The position numbers and the translations under genes are program-made. The notes below the pieces were generated by a model, which ran no database searches, was not told the DNA's origin, and saw only the letters and a list, made by a program, of their open reading frames with translations. From positions 1-64,000 of the forward strand of contig NZ_JAYGIN010000014.1 of the NCBI RefSeq assembly GCF_034931005.1: DNA of 64,000 nt. Direction: 5' to 3'. This document shows positions 53,068 to 61,775 of the stretch, piece after piece (within the stretch, counting starts at the first letter, position 1; each line of letters opens with the position of its first letter). Source of the DNA: Arcicella sp034931005. GTDB lineage: Bacteria > Bacteroidota > Bacteroidia > Cytophagales > Spirosomataceae.

Positions 53068-53841
53068 ATGAAACGATTTTTAATACTCTTTATATTTTTA
53101 TCGTCCCAACTCAAAGCACAAGATTTGAACCTTAAAGGTTTTAGTCCCAATTATTACCAAACGGGAAATATTTCTGGAAGTTTAGGATATAATCTCAATG
53201 TATCTTCTATTAGTTCTTTATCGGAAACAATAGAAAATAAGGAGTATCCGTCAGGTCAACTTCATTTTGTGGCACAGTTACTTCTTATTCAAAAATTTAA
53301 TAAGCACTTAACGGCAGGTTTGGGTTATGGTTACGGAAATCATAATATTTTTGGATTGAAAGAAACCGAAAATCGTTACATTGGTCAAGTTGGATATTTG
53401 CATAATTTGGGGAAATTGGCCATTACGCACCGATTGAGATATGAATATAGAACGCCCAAAAATCTCAAAACAAATATTGTTGATGATGCTTCTATTTTAA
53501 GGTATCAGACCTATTTTACATTACCTCTTTATAATCCGAAGGAAACTAAAAAAGGCTTTTATTTATCTGCTTCCAATGAAGCATTTTTATACTTAAAAGG
53601 AGCAACGAATGGTCCAGTAAGTGCCAAAAATGGGGTTTATGAAATGAGTAATATTTCAGAAGATTGGGCTCATTTATCGTGCGGATATAATATGGGTGGC
53701 AAAGCACGAGTTGAATTGGGCTATTGTTTTCAAGCCTTAATTCGGGATAAACAATATGATGTACGTTATCTAAATTTAGCCCAATTGAACGTTTATGTAA
53801 ATCTAAATTGGGAAGATTTACAGTCTTGGTGGTATTTATAG
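53068..53841 (+). CDS. DUF6268-like or DUF2490-like outer-membrane protein
   Basis: A 257-residue exported protein (signal peptide ending at LKAQ) made mostly of beta strands with alternating aromatic residues. The recognisable parts are the LTAGLGYGYGNHNIFG, AITHRLRYEYRTPKN and AQLNVYVNLNW strands. It lacks the Phe/Trp C-terminal signature of Gammaproteobacteria. I place it among small Bacteroidetes outer-membrane barrels but cannot fix the family. It ends 15 bp from the convergent TauE/SafE gene. Confidence 0.55.
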   Translation: MKRFLILFIFLSSQLKAQDLNLKGFSPNYYQTGNISGSLGYNLNVSSISSLSETIENKEYPSGQLHFVAQLLLIQKFNKHLTAGLGYGYGNHNIFGLKETENRYIGQVGYLHNLGKLAITHRLRYEYRTPKNLKTNIVDDASILRYQTYFTLPLYNPKETKKGFYLSASNEAFLYLKGATNGPVSAKNGVYEMSNISEDWAHLSCGYNMGGKARVELGYCFQALIRDKQYDVRYLNLAQLNVYVNLNWEDLQSWWYL

Positions 53842-53855
53842 TAATAAAATGATAG

Positions 53856-54842
53856 CTAAGATTCTTTACGAACTCTTGCCAAATAGGTAAATAAGCCAAT
53901 GCCTGATATCAAGATTGCTCCACAAATAAGTGCTTGATTTAGAGAAGGTTTAATCACCCACATTGCCCCAAAAAACTGTACAATAAGGATGATGTACAGC
54001 AAAGTAGCAATTGCTTTTCGTGGCATTTTACTAATTACAAAAGCTCCTAATGGTGCAAAAATAGCGACAAAAGGTACACAGGCTAACCAAATTTCAAAAG
54101 CTTCGGGCTGAAAATCATTAATAAGCTGAGTATGAATAAATAGCCCCAAAATGGTTTCGAAGGTCATAATAATAACCGATGAAGGAGTTGCCACTTTTTC
54201 ACTTACTCTGTAATAGATAGTCATCAAACAAAAAGTAAAAATGTTGATTCCTGTTCCAAAAATTGATGAAATAATCCCACCAATTAATCCAAAAATAATT
54301 AATCTTCCTTTGTCAGAATTCTGAAAATTTTGGATACTTTCAAAAACTTCTCTTTGAGATTTTCGGTTTTGTAGCCACAAAGCAATGCCAAAACTTAACC
54401 AAAGTGAAACAAAAAATAATTTTGCTTGTACTGGAGATATAAGTGGCACAACATAGTATGTTCCTAAAAATAAGCCGATTACACCTCCGATTGTTACGAA
54501 AATAATATAATTCCAATCAACCTTTAATTTCATTCCTATTATCAACAGACTTGCTGAAGTCATACCAATACTTTGAATGGCAAATGCAAAATTACGGGCA
54601 ATAGCAGGTTGAATTTTAAGGATAAGCGTAAAAATTGGATACGCCACCGCAGCACTACCTTCAGGACTTGCCCCAGCAATGAATGACCCAAAAATCATCG
54701 TAAGAACGGTTGCCCATTGGCGAGTATATATAACAAAACTTTCGTGCTTGAGCATATACCAAAGCCAGCAACTCAATACGGTTATTAAGAAGAATAGGTA
54801 TATCCAAGGAATTTTCGTTTTCTGGATTTTGTTTGACTGCAT
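53856..54842 (-). CDS. TauE/SafE family inner-membrane permease
   Basis: A 328-residue protein with about nine membrane helices, in two homologous halves typical of TauE/SafE (PF01925). The first half has FGSFIAGASPEGSAAVAYPIF and the second GLIGGIISSIFGTGINIFTF, both rich in small residues at the helix break. Family members export sulfite, sulfoacetate or other organosulfur anions. The substrate is not indicated here, as no sulfur genes are adjacent. The AEGSA-type motif differs slightly from classical TauE, so it may belong to a subgroup. Confidence 0.85.
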   Translation of the reverse strand: MQSNKIQKTKIPWIYLFFLITVLSCWLWYMLKHESFVIYTRQWATVLTMIFGSFIAGASPEGSAAVAYPIFTLILKIQPAIARNFAFAIQSIGMTSASLLIIGMKLKVDWNYIIFVTIGGVIGLFLGTYYVVPLISPVQAKLFFVSLWLSFGIALWLQNRKSQREVFESIQNFQNSDKGRLIIFGLIGGIISSIFGTGINIFTFCLMTIYYRVSEKVATPSSVIIMTFETILGLFIHTQLINDFQPEAFEIWLACVPFVAIFAPLGAFVISKMPRKAIATLLYIILIVQFFGAMWVIKPSLNQALICGAILISGIGLFTYLARVRKES

Positions 54843-54922
54843 AATTTTTTTGTTACTTTTACTTTTCAGTAAGCGATTTGTACAAATTTAGAGACAATTA
54901 AATCATAAAGATATTCTGAGCA

Positions 54923-55327
54923 ATGAAAAATTTTGACGAAGTATTACAAAAATTGGTTGACGAGCAAGAGTTTTTGAAAGGGATTCAAGGAAGAATTGTA
55001 GATAATTATGATATTATGATGCAAAACCAGCAGCAAAATGCTGATAATCATGAGATGGTAATACAAAATCAAACTACTATAATTCGTAATCAGGAGATTA
55101 TTGTCAATAATCAAATGAATATTGTTAGGAATCAGAAGCAAATTGCTCAAAATCAAGTTACCCTTGATGTGATTCAACAAACTCAGACACATTTATTGAA
55201 TATTATTAAAAAATTAACAGGAAGCGAAGAGCCATTAGAAGCGACAAAAGAATTTGTAGAAAATATAAGACAACAAAGCGAAGCAAGTAGGAAAGGGCAA
55301 CACCTTAATGAATCTTCTACTTTATAA
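54923..55327 (+). CDS. Asparagine-core coiled-coil protein
   Basis: A 134-residue protein with no signal. Residues about 40-85 form a regular heptad repeat with Asn-Gln at fixed positions and a hydrophobic residue four positions later: QNQTTII, RNQEIIV, NNQMNIV, RNQKQIA, QNQVTLD. Taking Ile/Leu at a and Asn at d gives the N@d pattern known from trimeric coiled coils, where Asn layers bind anions in the core. The ends are predicted helical and charged. No family or function is recognised. It converges with the XRE gene over a shared terminator. Confidence 0.75.
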   Translation: MKNFDEVLQKLVDEQEFLKGIQGRIVDNYDIMMQNQQQNADNHEMVIQNQTTIIRNQEIIVNNQMNIVRNQKQIAQNQVTLDVIQQTQTHLLNIIKKLTGSEEPLEATKEFVENIRQQSEASRKGQHLNESSTL

Positions 55328-55361
55328 AAAAAGGGGCTATCAATTTTGAAGCCCCTTTTTT
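55326..55361. terminator. Bidirectional terminator
   Basis: AAAAAGGGGCT and AGCCCCTTTTT pair around an 11-nt loop, with A and T runs on the two sides, between the convergent coiled-coil and XRE genes. Confidence 0.88.
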
Positions 55362-55812
55362 AATGATTTAATTTTTCTTCAAGTAATTTTATCTGTACTT
55401 GTAACGATTTAATTTCAGATACTTTACTTTCAAATAACTGCTTGACTAATTGCAATTGAATTTGAAGCCCTTCTACTTGTTGGTTTAATAATTTATTTTG
55501 GAAAACTAATTGATTATAAGGATTGCTTAAATCATTTTTATCTTCTTCTTTTTTATTTGAATTCCGCAATTTGTTATTTTGCTTGATTTCTTCTAAAGTC
55601 ATTTCCGAAAAATCGGAATTTTGTAATTCATCCAGATTTACACTAAAATAACTTCCAATTGTCTCACAAACATCTAAAGAAGGCACGGTGTGTCCGTTTT
55701 CATAGTCAGATAATGCACTTTTACTAACTCCGAGAATTTTCCCTAATGCTTCTAAGGTTAATTTATTCTTTTTTCTGAGAACCCTAATATTAGCACTGAA
55801 CTTGTTTTCCAT
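55360..55812 (-). CDS. XRE family regulator with C-terminal coiled coil
   Basis: A 150-residue protein. The N-terminal Cro/C1-type HTH (about 5-62) has LTLEALGKILGVSKSALSDYENGHTVPSLDVC as the helix-turn-helix and following helix. A charged linker (KKEEDKNDL) leads to a long amphipathic helix (about 100-150: LLNQQVEGLQIQLQLVKQLF...IKSLQVQIKLLEEKL) that should form a dimeric or trimeric coiled coil. It has no metal, peptidase or ligand domain. Three TTTCC-N8-GGAAA sites lie upstream, one overlapping its own start codon, so tight autorepression is likely. Confidence 0.87.
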   Translation of the reverse strand: MENKFSANIRVLRKKNKLTLEALGKILGVSKSALSDYENGHTVPSLDVCETIGSYFSVNLDELQNSDFSEMTLEEIKQNNKLRNSNKKEEDKNDLSNPYNQLVFQNKLLNQQVEGLQIQLQLVKQLFESKVSEIKSLQVQIKLLEEKLNH

Positions 55813-55916
55813 TAATCAGGAATTTTTAAAATAATATTTCCGTTATTTTGGAAATAAGAAATATGATTGTTTATTTTGCTATTGCAATTTAATGTTTTTT
55901 CCTGAATAATGGAAAA
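55805..55916. promoter_or_regulatory. Three phased TTTCC-N8-GGAAA operators
   Basis: Sites are centred at 55814.5 (TTTTCC-N8-GGAATT), 55845.5 (ATTTCC-N8-GGAAAT) and 55906.5 (TTTTCC-N8-GGAAAA). The first covers the XRE start codon. Centre spacings are 31 and 61 bp, close to 3 and 6 helical turns. The array lies between the XRE gene and the divergent barrel gene at 55995 and probably controls both. Confidence 0.65.
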
Positions 55917-55994
55917 TCCTCTGCCGATTGTCATTATCACATCGTTTTAAGAAGAAATTTCTCATAAAATTATAATCAGATTTTAAAATTAATA

Positions 55995-56981
55995 ATGAAA
56001 ACATTTTACCGATTTGGACTTGTGGCTACTCTTAGTTTAGCAAGTCTTGTTACAAAAGCCCAAACCATGACAGATGGTATTTTTATGGCAAAAGGAAATC
56101 TCTGTGGAGGTGTAACTTACACCAATGACTCATGGAGCAAATACTGGGAGGGAACTTTATACCGTGAAAATAAAAATATTGGAACATTGACTACTGAGTC
56201 GGTTATGTTGATGGGAAATTATGGTATTTCTGACCGTTTCAATATTTTGGCCTCACTGCCTTATGTTACTACAAAAGCCTCAGACGGTGTTTTGCATGGT
56301 ATGAGTGGTTTGCAAGATTTAACAATGTCGGTTAAATATCGGGTAGCTCAAACCAAGAGTTTATCAATAATTGGTTCGGTTGGAGGTTCAATTCCAACGA
56401 ATAATTACGTGGCAGATTTCTTACCTCTTGCCATTGGAATGCAGTCAAAAACGCTTTTTGGTAGAGGAATTTTGTATTATACTTTACCGTCTGATTTAGC
56501 TTTGACTTTACACGGAACATATACTGCACGCTCAAATGTAAAAGTTGACAGAACGATGTATTACTCAGATAAAGGTTATTTTACCAATGAAATGACGATG
56601 CCTGATGTGGTTAATTTTGGAGGAAAATTTGGGCATTATTCTTACCGTTGGCAGTTAGAAGGAACTTACGACCAACAAATTACCCAAGGAAGTGTTGATA
56701 TTCGTAGAAATGATATGCCAGGACTTTGTGATAAATTTGATTTTACCAAAGTCGGTTTTATTGCGGCATATCGTGTGCCACAATTGAAGGATTTGCAAAT
56801 TATTGTAACGGGTAGCAAAGTGCTTTCAGGACGTAATGTTGGCGAATCAACTAATTTTTCGATAAGTCTTACCAAGTATATTGATTTCCGTAAAAATAGA
56901 GGCTCTGAAATTCCAACAGGTCCAATTTGTCGTCCTGGTGATAAAAATCATACAGGTTCAATGACCGAAGAGCATAAATAA
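55995..56981 (+). CDS. Outer-membrane protein, MetA-pathway transporter-like family
   Basis: A 328-residue exported protein (signal peptide ending at TKAQ) with a beta-barrel C-terminal two-thirds. The segments MLMGNYGISDRFNILASLPYV, SGLQDLTMSVKYRVAQ and SIIGSVGGSIPTNNYV fit the family annotated as MetA-pathway of phenol degradation (PF13557), which are outer-membrane barrels resembling the FadL/TodX group in outline. The C-terminus is not the usual barrel strand: it ends GDKNHTGSMTEEHK. It is followed by a long inverted repeat and then the PAP2 lipoprotein. Its 5' region contains the XRE operator array. Confidence 0.7.
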   Translation: MKTFYRFGLVATLSLASLVTKAQTMTDGIFMAKGNLCGGVTYTNDSWSKYWEGTLYRENKNIGTLTTESVMLMGNYGISDRFNILASLPYVTTKASDGVLHGMSGLQDLTMSVKYRVAQTKSLSIIGSVGGSIPTNNYVADFLPLAIGMQSKTLFGRGILYYTLPSDLALTLHGTYTARSNVKVDRTMYYSDKGYFTNEMTMPDVVNFGGKFGHYSYRWQLEGTYDQQITQGSVDIRRNDMPGLCDKFDFTKVGFIAAYRVPQLKDLQIIVTGSKVLSGRNVGESTNFSISLTKYIDFRKNRGSEIPTGPICRPGDKNHTGSMTEEHK

Positions 56982-57143
56982 ACGGAATTATCTACTATTT
57001 GTCGTAAGACAAAATTAGCCCACGGATAGAACAGATAAAACAGATTCACACTGATTTTTCTTTAAATTTATCCGTGTAAATCCGTTGAATCAGTACAATC
57101 TGTGGTCTAATTTTATTCTGCGACAAATTGTAGATAGTTCCGT
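56982..57143. repeat. Long word-based inverted repeat (78-bp arms)
   Basis: The left arm starts right after the stop codon (ACGGAATTATCTACTATTTG) and contains GACAAAATTAGCCCACGGAT. The right arm is its complement, running to 57143 through GGTCTAATTTTATTCTG and CAAATTGTAGATAGTTCCGT. Identity over about 78 bp is roughly three quarters. The middle words ACACGGAT/ACAGATT repeat on both arms. Confidence 0.85.
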
Positions 57144-57202
57144 AAATAAATAGAGCCTGATGCTTTTGCATCGGTTGATAAATTTGAGAAAATTATAAAA
57201 AA

Positions 57203-58798
57203 ATGAAAGCAATAATTACTAAAAATATAAAATTAACGTTAACTGCCATTGCTATTTTAGCAGGAGTTTCGGCTTGTGATAAGTACCTTGACCGTGATGG
57301 AACTGAACTTGAAGCATTATCACCTACTAAAATTGATGATACAGCAGGTGCTTGGAAAACTTATACATCCATGAATGTTTCTGAATTTACCGTTCCAAAT
57401 ATTGTGCCTGTACCGTCAGCAGTAACTTCAACACAATATTTACAAGAAATTGCAGAAGTAAAAACAGAGGTTGCCAACATCACAGATGAACGCCGCAATG
57501 CGATTCGTTATTGGAGTGGTGGTGGTGTGTTGCGTTGGAATCAAATCATGCGTGAATTAGTTGCTAAAAATAATTTGCCACCCGCTGAAAATGAACAAGG
57601 ACTTTATCCCGTTCCAAGTTCGGCAGACCCTGATAATTTGAACGGAACGGGTACGGCTTTTCCATTTTCAAATCCACCTTATGCGGCACGTGCGTATGCG
57701 TATGTGTCGGTGGCTCAATACGATGCTTTGGTTGAAGCAATGGCTTTGAAAAAACTATACAACCGTAAAACGCCCAATGCGGTTGATGCTTCCATTACCC
57801 CAATCATTTTGGCAGCTCCTAAATTAGCTTCTTATCCATCTGAAGATGCAGTGATGGCGGCAGTTACCTATGAGTTTATGAAACGTTTGTTCCCTCAAAA
57901 AGCAGATACACTTTATTTGTACAAGAAAAAAGAAGAACAAAAATGGTTTAAATTATGGGCTGGAGTTTCAACTCGTTCTGATATTGAAGCAGGAGAAAGA
58001 TTAGGAAAGGCTGTTTTTGCCAAAGTTTTTGCCCGTTTCCGTACCGATGGAATGGCAAATGCAGTTGGAACACAAGTAAAATGGGATAGTTTGAGTAAAA
58101 GAATTTCGGAGAAAGGTGAAATAGCTTGGAAATCAATGGAAAACGCACCACGCCCTCCAATGTTACCATTTTACGGAAACGTTGCTGCTTGGAATATGGA
58201 CAAAAGTACATTAACGAGTATTAGTACGTCAATTCCGCCATTGGCTACTAACTCTAATGAATTTAAAGCTGAGTTGGCAGAAGTAAAAAGTTACACTGAA
58301 AGTCCAACTCGTGAAAACATCGCAATTGTTCATTATTGGGCAGATGGAGCAGGTACACACACACCTCCAGGACACTGGAATCAGATTGCCGAACAGTATA
58401 TCGTTAACGCAAAACAATCGGAAGTAAGAATGGCTCGTAACTATGCGTTGTTGAATACTGCCATGATGGACGCATCGATAAGTTGTTGGTACACAAAAAG
58501 TTATTATTACTATCCACGTCCATCACAAATGGATAATAGTATCAAAACTTTGACGGGTTTGCCTAATTTTCCTTCTTATACTTCTGGACACTCAACGTTC
58601 TCTGCTGCTGCTGCTACCGTATTGAGTTATTTATTTCCAGAGGGAGCAAGTTCTTTTCAGTCGCAAGCAGATGAAGCTTCAAAATCTCGTTTATATGGTG
58701 GCATTCACTACAAAATGGATTGTGAGGGAGGTTTGAAAATTGGTAAAGCCGTAGGTGATAAAGCGGTATTGAGAGCTCAGGGTGATGGAGTTCAATAA
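57203..58798 (+). CDS. Vanadium haloperoxidase-like PAP2 lipoprotein
   Basis: A 531-residue lipoprotein (lipobox GVSAC, Cys25) whose C-terminal half has the full PAP2/vanadium haloperoxidase signature. KSYYYYPRP matches KX6RP, PSYTSGHS the PSGH box with its acid-base His, and SRLYGGIHYKMD the SRX5HX3D box, all vanadate/phosphate ligands. The N-terminal half aligns to the C-terminal half as a degenerate repeat. The enzyme is therefore either a periplasmic phosphatase or a haloperoxidase, which sequence alone does not decide. It lies downstream of the MetA-like barrel across a long inverted repeat. Confidence 0.88.
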   Translation: MKAIITKNIKLTLTAIAILAGVSACDKYLDRDGTELEALSPTKIDDTAGAWKTYTSMNVSEFTVPNIVPVPSAVTSTQYLQEIAEVKTEVANITDERRNAIRYWSGGGVLRWNQIMRELVAKNNLPPAENEQGLYPVPSSADPDNLNGTGTAFPFSNPPYAARAYAYVSVAQYDALVEAMALKKLYNRKTPNAVDASITPIILAAPKLASYPSEDAVMAAVTYEFMKRLFPQKADTLYLYKKKEEQKWFKLWAGVSTRSDIEAGERLGKAVFAKVFARFRTDGMANAVGTQVKWDSLSKRISEKGEIAWKSMENAPRPPMLPFYGNVAAWNMDKSTLTSISTSIPPLATNSNEFKAELAEVKSYTESPTRENIAIVHYWADGAGTHTPPGHWNQIAEQYIVNAKQSEVRMARNYALLNTAMMDASISCWYTKSYYYYPRPSQMDNSIKTLTGLPNFPSYTSGHSTFSAAAATVLSYLFPEGASSFQSQADEASKSRLYGGIHYKMDCEGGLKIGKAVGDKAVLRAQGDGVQ

Positions 58799-58897
58799 AA
58801 TGAGTAGAAATAATCAATTAGTGTCTTTGCAATACAAGAAGAATGAATTCATGAGATAACTAAATTAAGAATTTAATAAAAATGGTTAGTGTTATAG

Positions 58898-58930
58898 ACT
58901 TCTGCCGAGGATAATCGGCAGAAGTTTTTA
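58898..58930. terminator. Bidirectional terminator
   Basis: ACTTCTGCCGA and TCGGCAGAAGT pair over 11 bp around a 5-nt loop, with a T run on the plus strand that overlaps the end of the convergent L,D-transpeptidase gene. Confidence 0.85.
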
Positions 58931-59716
58931 TTTTTTTATGGTATATTCTCCCGTAACTTTTACCGAAATTTTAGGTAATTGATGCGTTTCTTCAAAAATA
59001 TCATAGCCTTCTTTTAGCTTTTTCCAAAATATAATAAACTTTTCAGTATCAATATTTTGTCCATTTTTCAAAGTACTCCAATAGTCAACGAAATCACTTG
59101 ACTTAACAATTTTTTGTAATTCCACCAGATTATTATTTGTCAATTTTGCAGGGAAAATATGCACTGGAATTTCGGTTTGTCCTGCGTTTTTTGCTTCTAC
59201 TGCCAACAGATAAATCTCTTTGATTTTATCATCCGTCATGGGTAAACAACCAACGGTCATACTCGCTCCATGAATAAAAATATCGTTGCCTAAATGACCC
59301 TTTTCGCCCAAAATTTTATCAGAAGCATTTGGGTAATTAATCCCTAATGATAAATAAAAATTACTCATTGGATTGAATCTTTCAATATAATAGAAACCTT
59401 CGGGCGTTTGCATATCGCCTTGTTTCCTTTTAGGGCCAAGATTGCCAGACGAAGCTGCTATTGGGTAATTTTTTAATAATTGGAAGGTTTTATCATCCGA
59501 ATTTTTTGCCCAAATCTCTAAAATTTGTTCCTTCTTGAAAGCCCGAAAATAAAGTTGAAGTTTTTGAGGAGAAAGTGATTTATCGCTCAATAAAGCAAAA
59601 ACCGCCTTCGATTTCTCTTCGTAGGCGGTTTTTACTCGCTCATATTTGAGCTGTTGCACTTTAAAATTTGTTGGAATGGATAGCATTAAAATGATTGAAA
59701 ATGCGACTAATTTCAT
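58928..59716 (-). CDS. L,D-transpeptidase family protein
   Basis: A 262-residue exported protein. The N-terminal signal is weak but plausible (LVAFSIILMLSIP). The YkuD catalytic fold spans about 75-190, with the conserved HGASMTVGCLPM containing the nucleophilic Cys and upstream His. The PEGFYYIERFNPMSNFYLSLGINYP segment matches the Bacteroidetes/E. coli YafK-like subgroup. Such enzymes make or cleave mDAP cross-links or attach proteins to peptidoglycan. The C-terminal 60 residues are helical and family-typical. It converges on the PAP2 gene. Confidence 0.85.
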   Translation of the reverse strand: MKLVAFSIILMLSIPTNFKVQQLKYERVKTAYEEKSKAVFALLSDKSLSPQKLQLYFRAFKKEQILEIWAKNSDDKTFQLLKNYPIAASSGNLGPKRKQGDMQTPEGFYYIERFNPMSNFYLSLGINYPNASDKILGEKGHLGNDIFIHGASMTVGCLPMTDDKIKEIYLLAVEAKNAGQTEIPVHIFPAKLTNNNLVELQKIVKSSDFVDYWSTLKNGQNIDTEKFIIFWKKLKEGYDIFEETHQLPKISVKVTGEYTIKK

Positions 59717-59766
59717 GCTCTAAAGATTGGTGAATGATTCACTAAACCGTTGTATTAAGTTCAAAT

Positions 59767-60174
59767 CTATGCTTCTGCTTTCCAAACAATTTTTTTGTTT
59801 TTACCCACCTGCAATACAATTCTTACAGGCGTTGGCAACAATAATAATTTAGCACTTGCAGCAGGGTCTTCTTCCAATTCAATTTCTACACCTGCATTTT
59901 TCCCAACTTCGATAGAACCATCTGCGGCAATTTTAAATGATTTTGCTAAATAAGCAGTTGGCAATAAAACGTCAGATTCTGGGCAATATTCCTTATGAAT
60001 ATCCGAAAGGATTCCTTCTAAATAATCACCGTATTTATCATTGAAATCATCTTCTAAATCGTGAAGGGCTTCTTCTACATCATCATAATTCTTATGGTCG
60101 TAGCCCATTTGGCTAAGTTCTACTCTTTTTTCAAATAAAGAAAGGAGTTCTTGGTCGAGTGCTTGAATATTCAT
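59767..60174 (-). CDS. Conserved hypothetical protein
   Basis: A 135-residue soluble protein from the ATG at 60174; the longer frame would need a TTG start. The first half is a helical, acidic coiled-coil-prone segment (LDQELLSLFEKRVELSQMGYDHKNYDDVEEALHDLEDDF, read as segments). The second half contains beta strands (LPTAYLAKSFKIAADGSIEV and LLLLPTPVRIVLQVG). No family, catalytic motif or signal peptide is recognised. It is 50 bp upstream of the L,D-transpeptidase gene on the same strand and may be co-transcribed. Confidence 0.6.
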   Translation of the reverse strand: MNIQALDQELLSLFEKRVELSQMGYDHKNYDDVEEALHDLEDDFNDKYGDYLEGILSDIHKEYCPESDVLLPTAYLAKSFKIAADGSIEVGKNAGVEIELEEDPAASAKLLLLPTPVRIVLQVGKNKKIVWKAEA

Positions 60175-60406
60175 TGAGTTTAATTTTTTCAATTAATTTG
60201 ATTCTGCAAAATTGCAAACTCCTGAATTAAACTCAAACTATTACTTGAAAAACTTATTAGGAGGGGAGTTTTTTAGTGAGAAGTCTATGCGTTTTTGAGT
60301 TGAAAAACTAAGTCAAAAGTCTTTAAATAGATTGAATTTCTAATATCACAATTCGGATTGATAAAGATTGTTGACCCCTTTACGAATTATGACATGAAGA
60401 ACTTAA

Positions 60407-61501
60407 TCAAACCAAAAACTCCAAAACGTCCAAATCCCAATTATTGACAGGATTATGGAAGATTTTTCCGTGATTAATTTCGAGAGGAGAAGTAATATTA
60501 TTGTGATATAGTTGACCCGTTCCAAGTCCTTGTGGAAGCGGGTTATTAAATTCTGCGGTAAATTGAGTGATGGCATTTAAACCAATATTTGACTCCAAAG
60601 CGGAGGTCATCCACCAACCAATTTTTAGGCGATTGGCATTTTCAATCCATTCTCTACATTGCTGAAAACCACCCAAAAGGGTAGGTTTGAGAATAATGTA
60701 TTGAGGCATTATTTTTTTGAGGAGTTTATATTTATCGGTATATTCTCGAATACCGATAAGTTCTTCGTCTAAAGCAATAGGAAGTGGAGTATTTTGACAA
60801 AGTTCAGCCATGACATCTTCATTTCCTTGACGGATTGGCTGCTCAATTGAATGAAGTTTAAATTCTGCTAATCTTTGAAGTTTATCTAAGACTTCATGCA
60901 CGGAAAATGCCCCGTTGGCATCAACCCTAAGTGTTATTTTACTGTCATCGTAGCGGTCACGAATGTATGCCAAAACATCACATTCTTTGTTGAAATCAAT
61001 CGCTCCAACCTTCATTTTAATAGTATTGTAGCCAGCCTCTAATTTTTCGTCAATCTGTTTGAGCATAAAATCTTTATTGCCCATCCAAACTAATCCATTG
61101 ATGTTGATGGTGCGGTCTGCTTTAGCAAAACCATTGTTGAAAACGACTCTTTTACCACCATTCATAAGGTCAAGCATGGCGGTTTCAAAACCAAAAACAA
61201 TAGAAGGAAATGATTTGTCTAAAACTTGGTCGAGGATAATATTCAGATTCCAAGGATAGACTTCAAGGTCGAGCGTATTGAAGTTTTCACAGATACTCAG
61301 GAGTTGTAAATCAAAATCAGGACGGTCGTCGATACTTAACCCTTTGAGTGGCGAACATTCTCCCAAGCCAAAGGCAGCGGGATTGTCAGAGTCAAAAATC
61401 TTAACAAAATAGCTATCTTTATGCGTAAGCACACCCCGAGACGTACCTGCCTCGAATTTGAAATCAAGTGTATGTTTTGTGAATACCGCTCTAAGACTCA
61501 T
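60407..61501 (-). CDS. menC: o-Succinylbenzoate synthase
   Basis: A 364-residue member of the enolase superfamily (muconate-lactonising subgroup) that dehydrates SHCHC to o-succinylbenzoate in menaquinone synthesis. The catalytic Lys pair is in TIKMKVG, and the three metal ligands are in LRVDANG, SIEQPIRQ and LDEELIG, with a second Lys in YIILKPTLLGG. The C-terminus MTSALESNIGLNAITQF is typical of MenC, not of dipeptide epimerases, but the two are hard to separate by motif alone. No other men gene is in the window. Confidence 0.85.
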   Translation of the reverse strand: MSLRAVFTKHTLDFKFEAGTSRGVLTHKDSYFVKIFDSDNPAAFGLGECSPLKGLSIDDRPDFDLQLLSICENFNTLDLEVYPWNLNIILDQVLDKSFPSIVFGFETAMLDLMNGGKRVVFNNGFAKADRTININGLVWMGNKDFMLKQIDEKLEAGYNTIKMKVGAIDFNKECDVLAYIRDRYDDSKITLRVDANGAFSVHEVLDKLQRLAEFKLHSIEQPIRQGNEDVMAELCQNTPLPIALDEELIGIREYTDKYKLLKKIMPQYIILKPTLLGGFQQCREWIENANRLKIGWWMTSALESNIGLNAITQFTAEFNNPLPQGLGTGQLYHNNITSPLEINHGKIFHNPVNNWDLDVLEFLV

Positions 61502-61775
61502 TATATGTTGATAAGATTGATTTTGGCAAAAGTTTTCAACCTAACATTTTTTGAAAAGTTAGTCGTTGTTTTAATAATTAATTACCTGACTTTATGTGTG
61601 TTAAGGTTGTTGGAGGAGACTTTAACCGAAAAAATAATCGTTAAAGTATCTTAAAAGGGGTGTGAATATACTAAAAAGTCAGAACTCTTTTAGAATTTTG
61701 CACCATCAAATTCTTATTTTTTATTAAATGGCAGTTTTTCTTAAATATTATTCACGAAACTGATTTTTTCTAACA
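61502..61775. other. Gap between menC and lpxK
   Basis: AT-rich divergent leader region without a clear promoter or strong hairpin. A minus-strand word pair (AAGATTGATTTTGG) recalls the menC leader. Nothing further is seen. Confidence 0.4.

Noticed and set aside
53546..53899. Minus-strand frame of 117 codons overlapping the barrel gene
   Set aside because: It lies opposite a well-supported exported barrel protein and has no start signal or recognisable domain.
54944..55192. Minus-strand frame of 82 codons opposite the coiled-coil gene
   Set aside because: It is a shadow of the heptad-repeat DNA (Asn/Gln/Ile codons read backwards).
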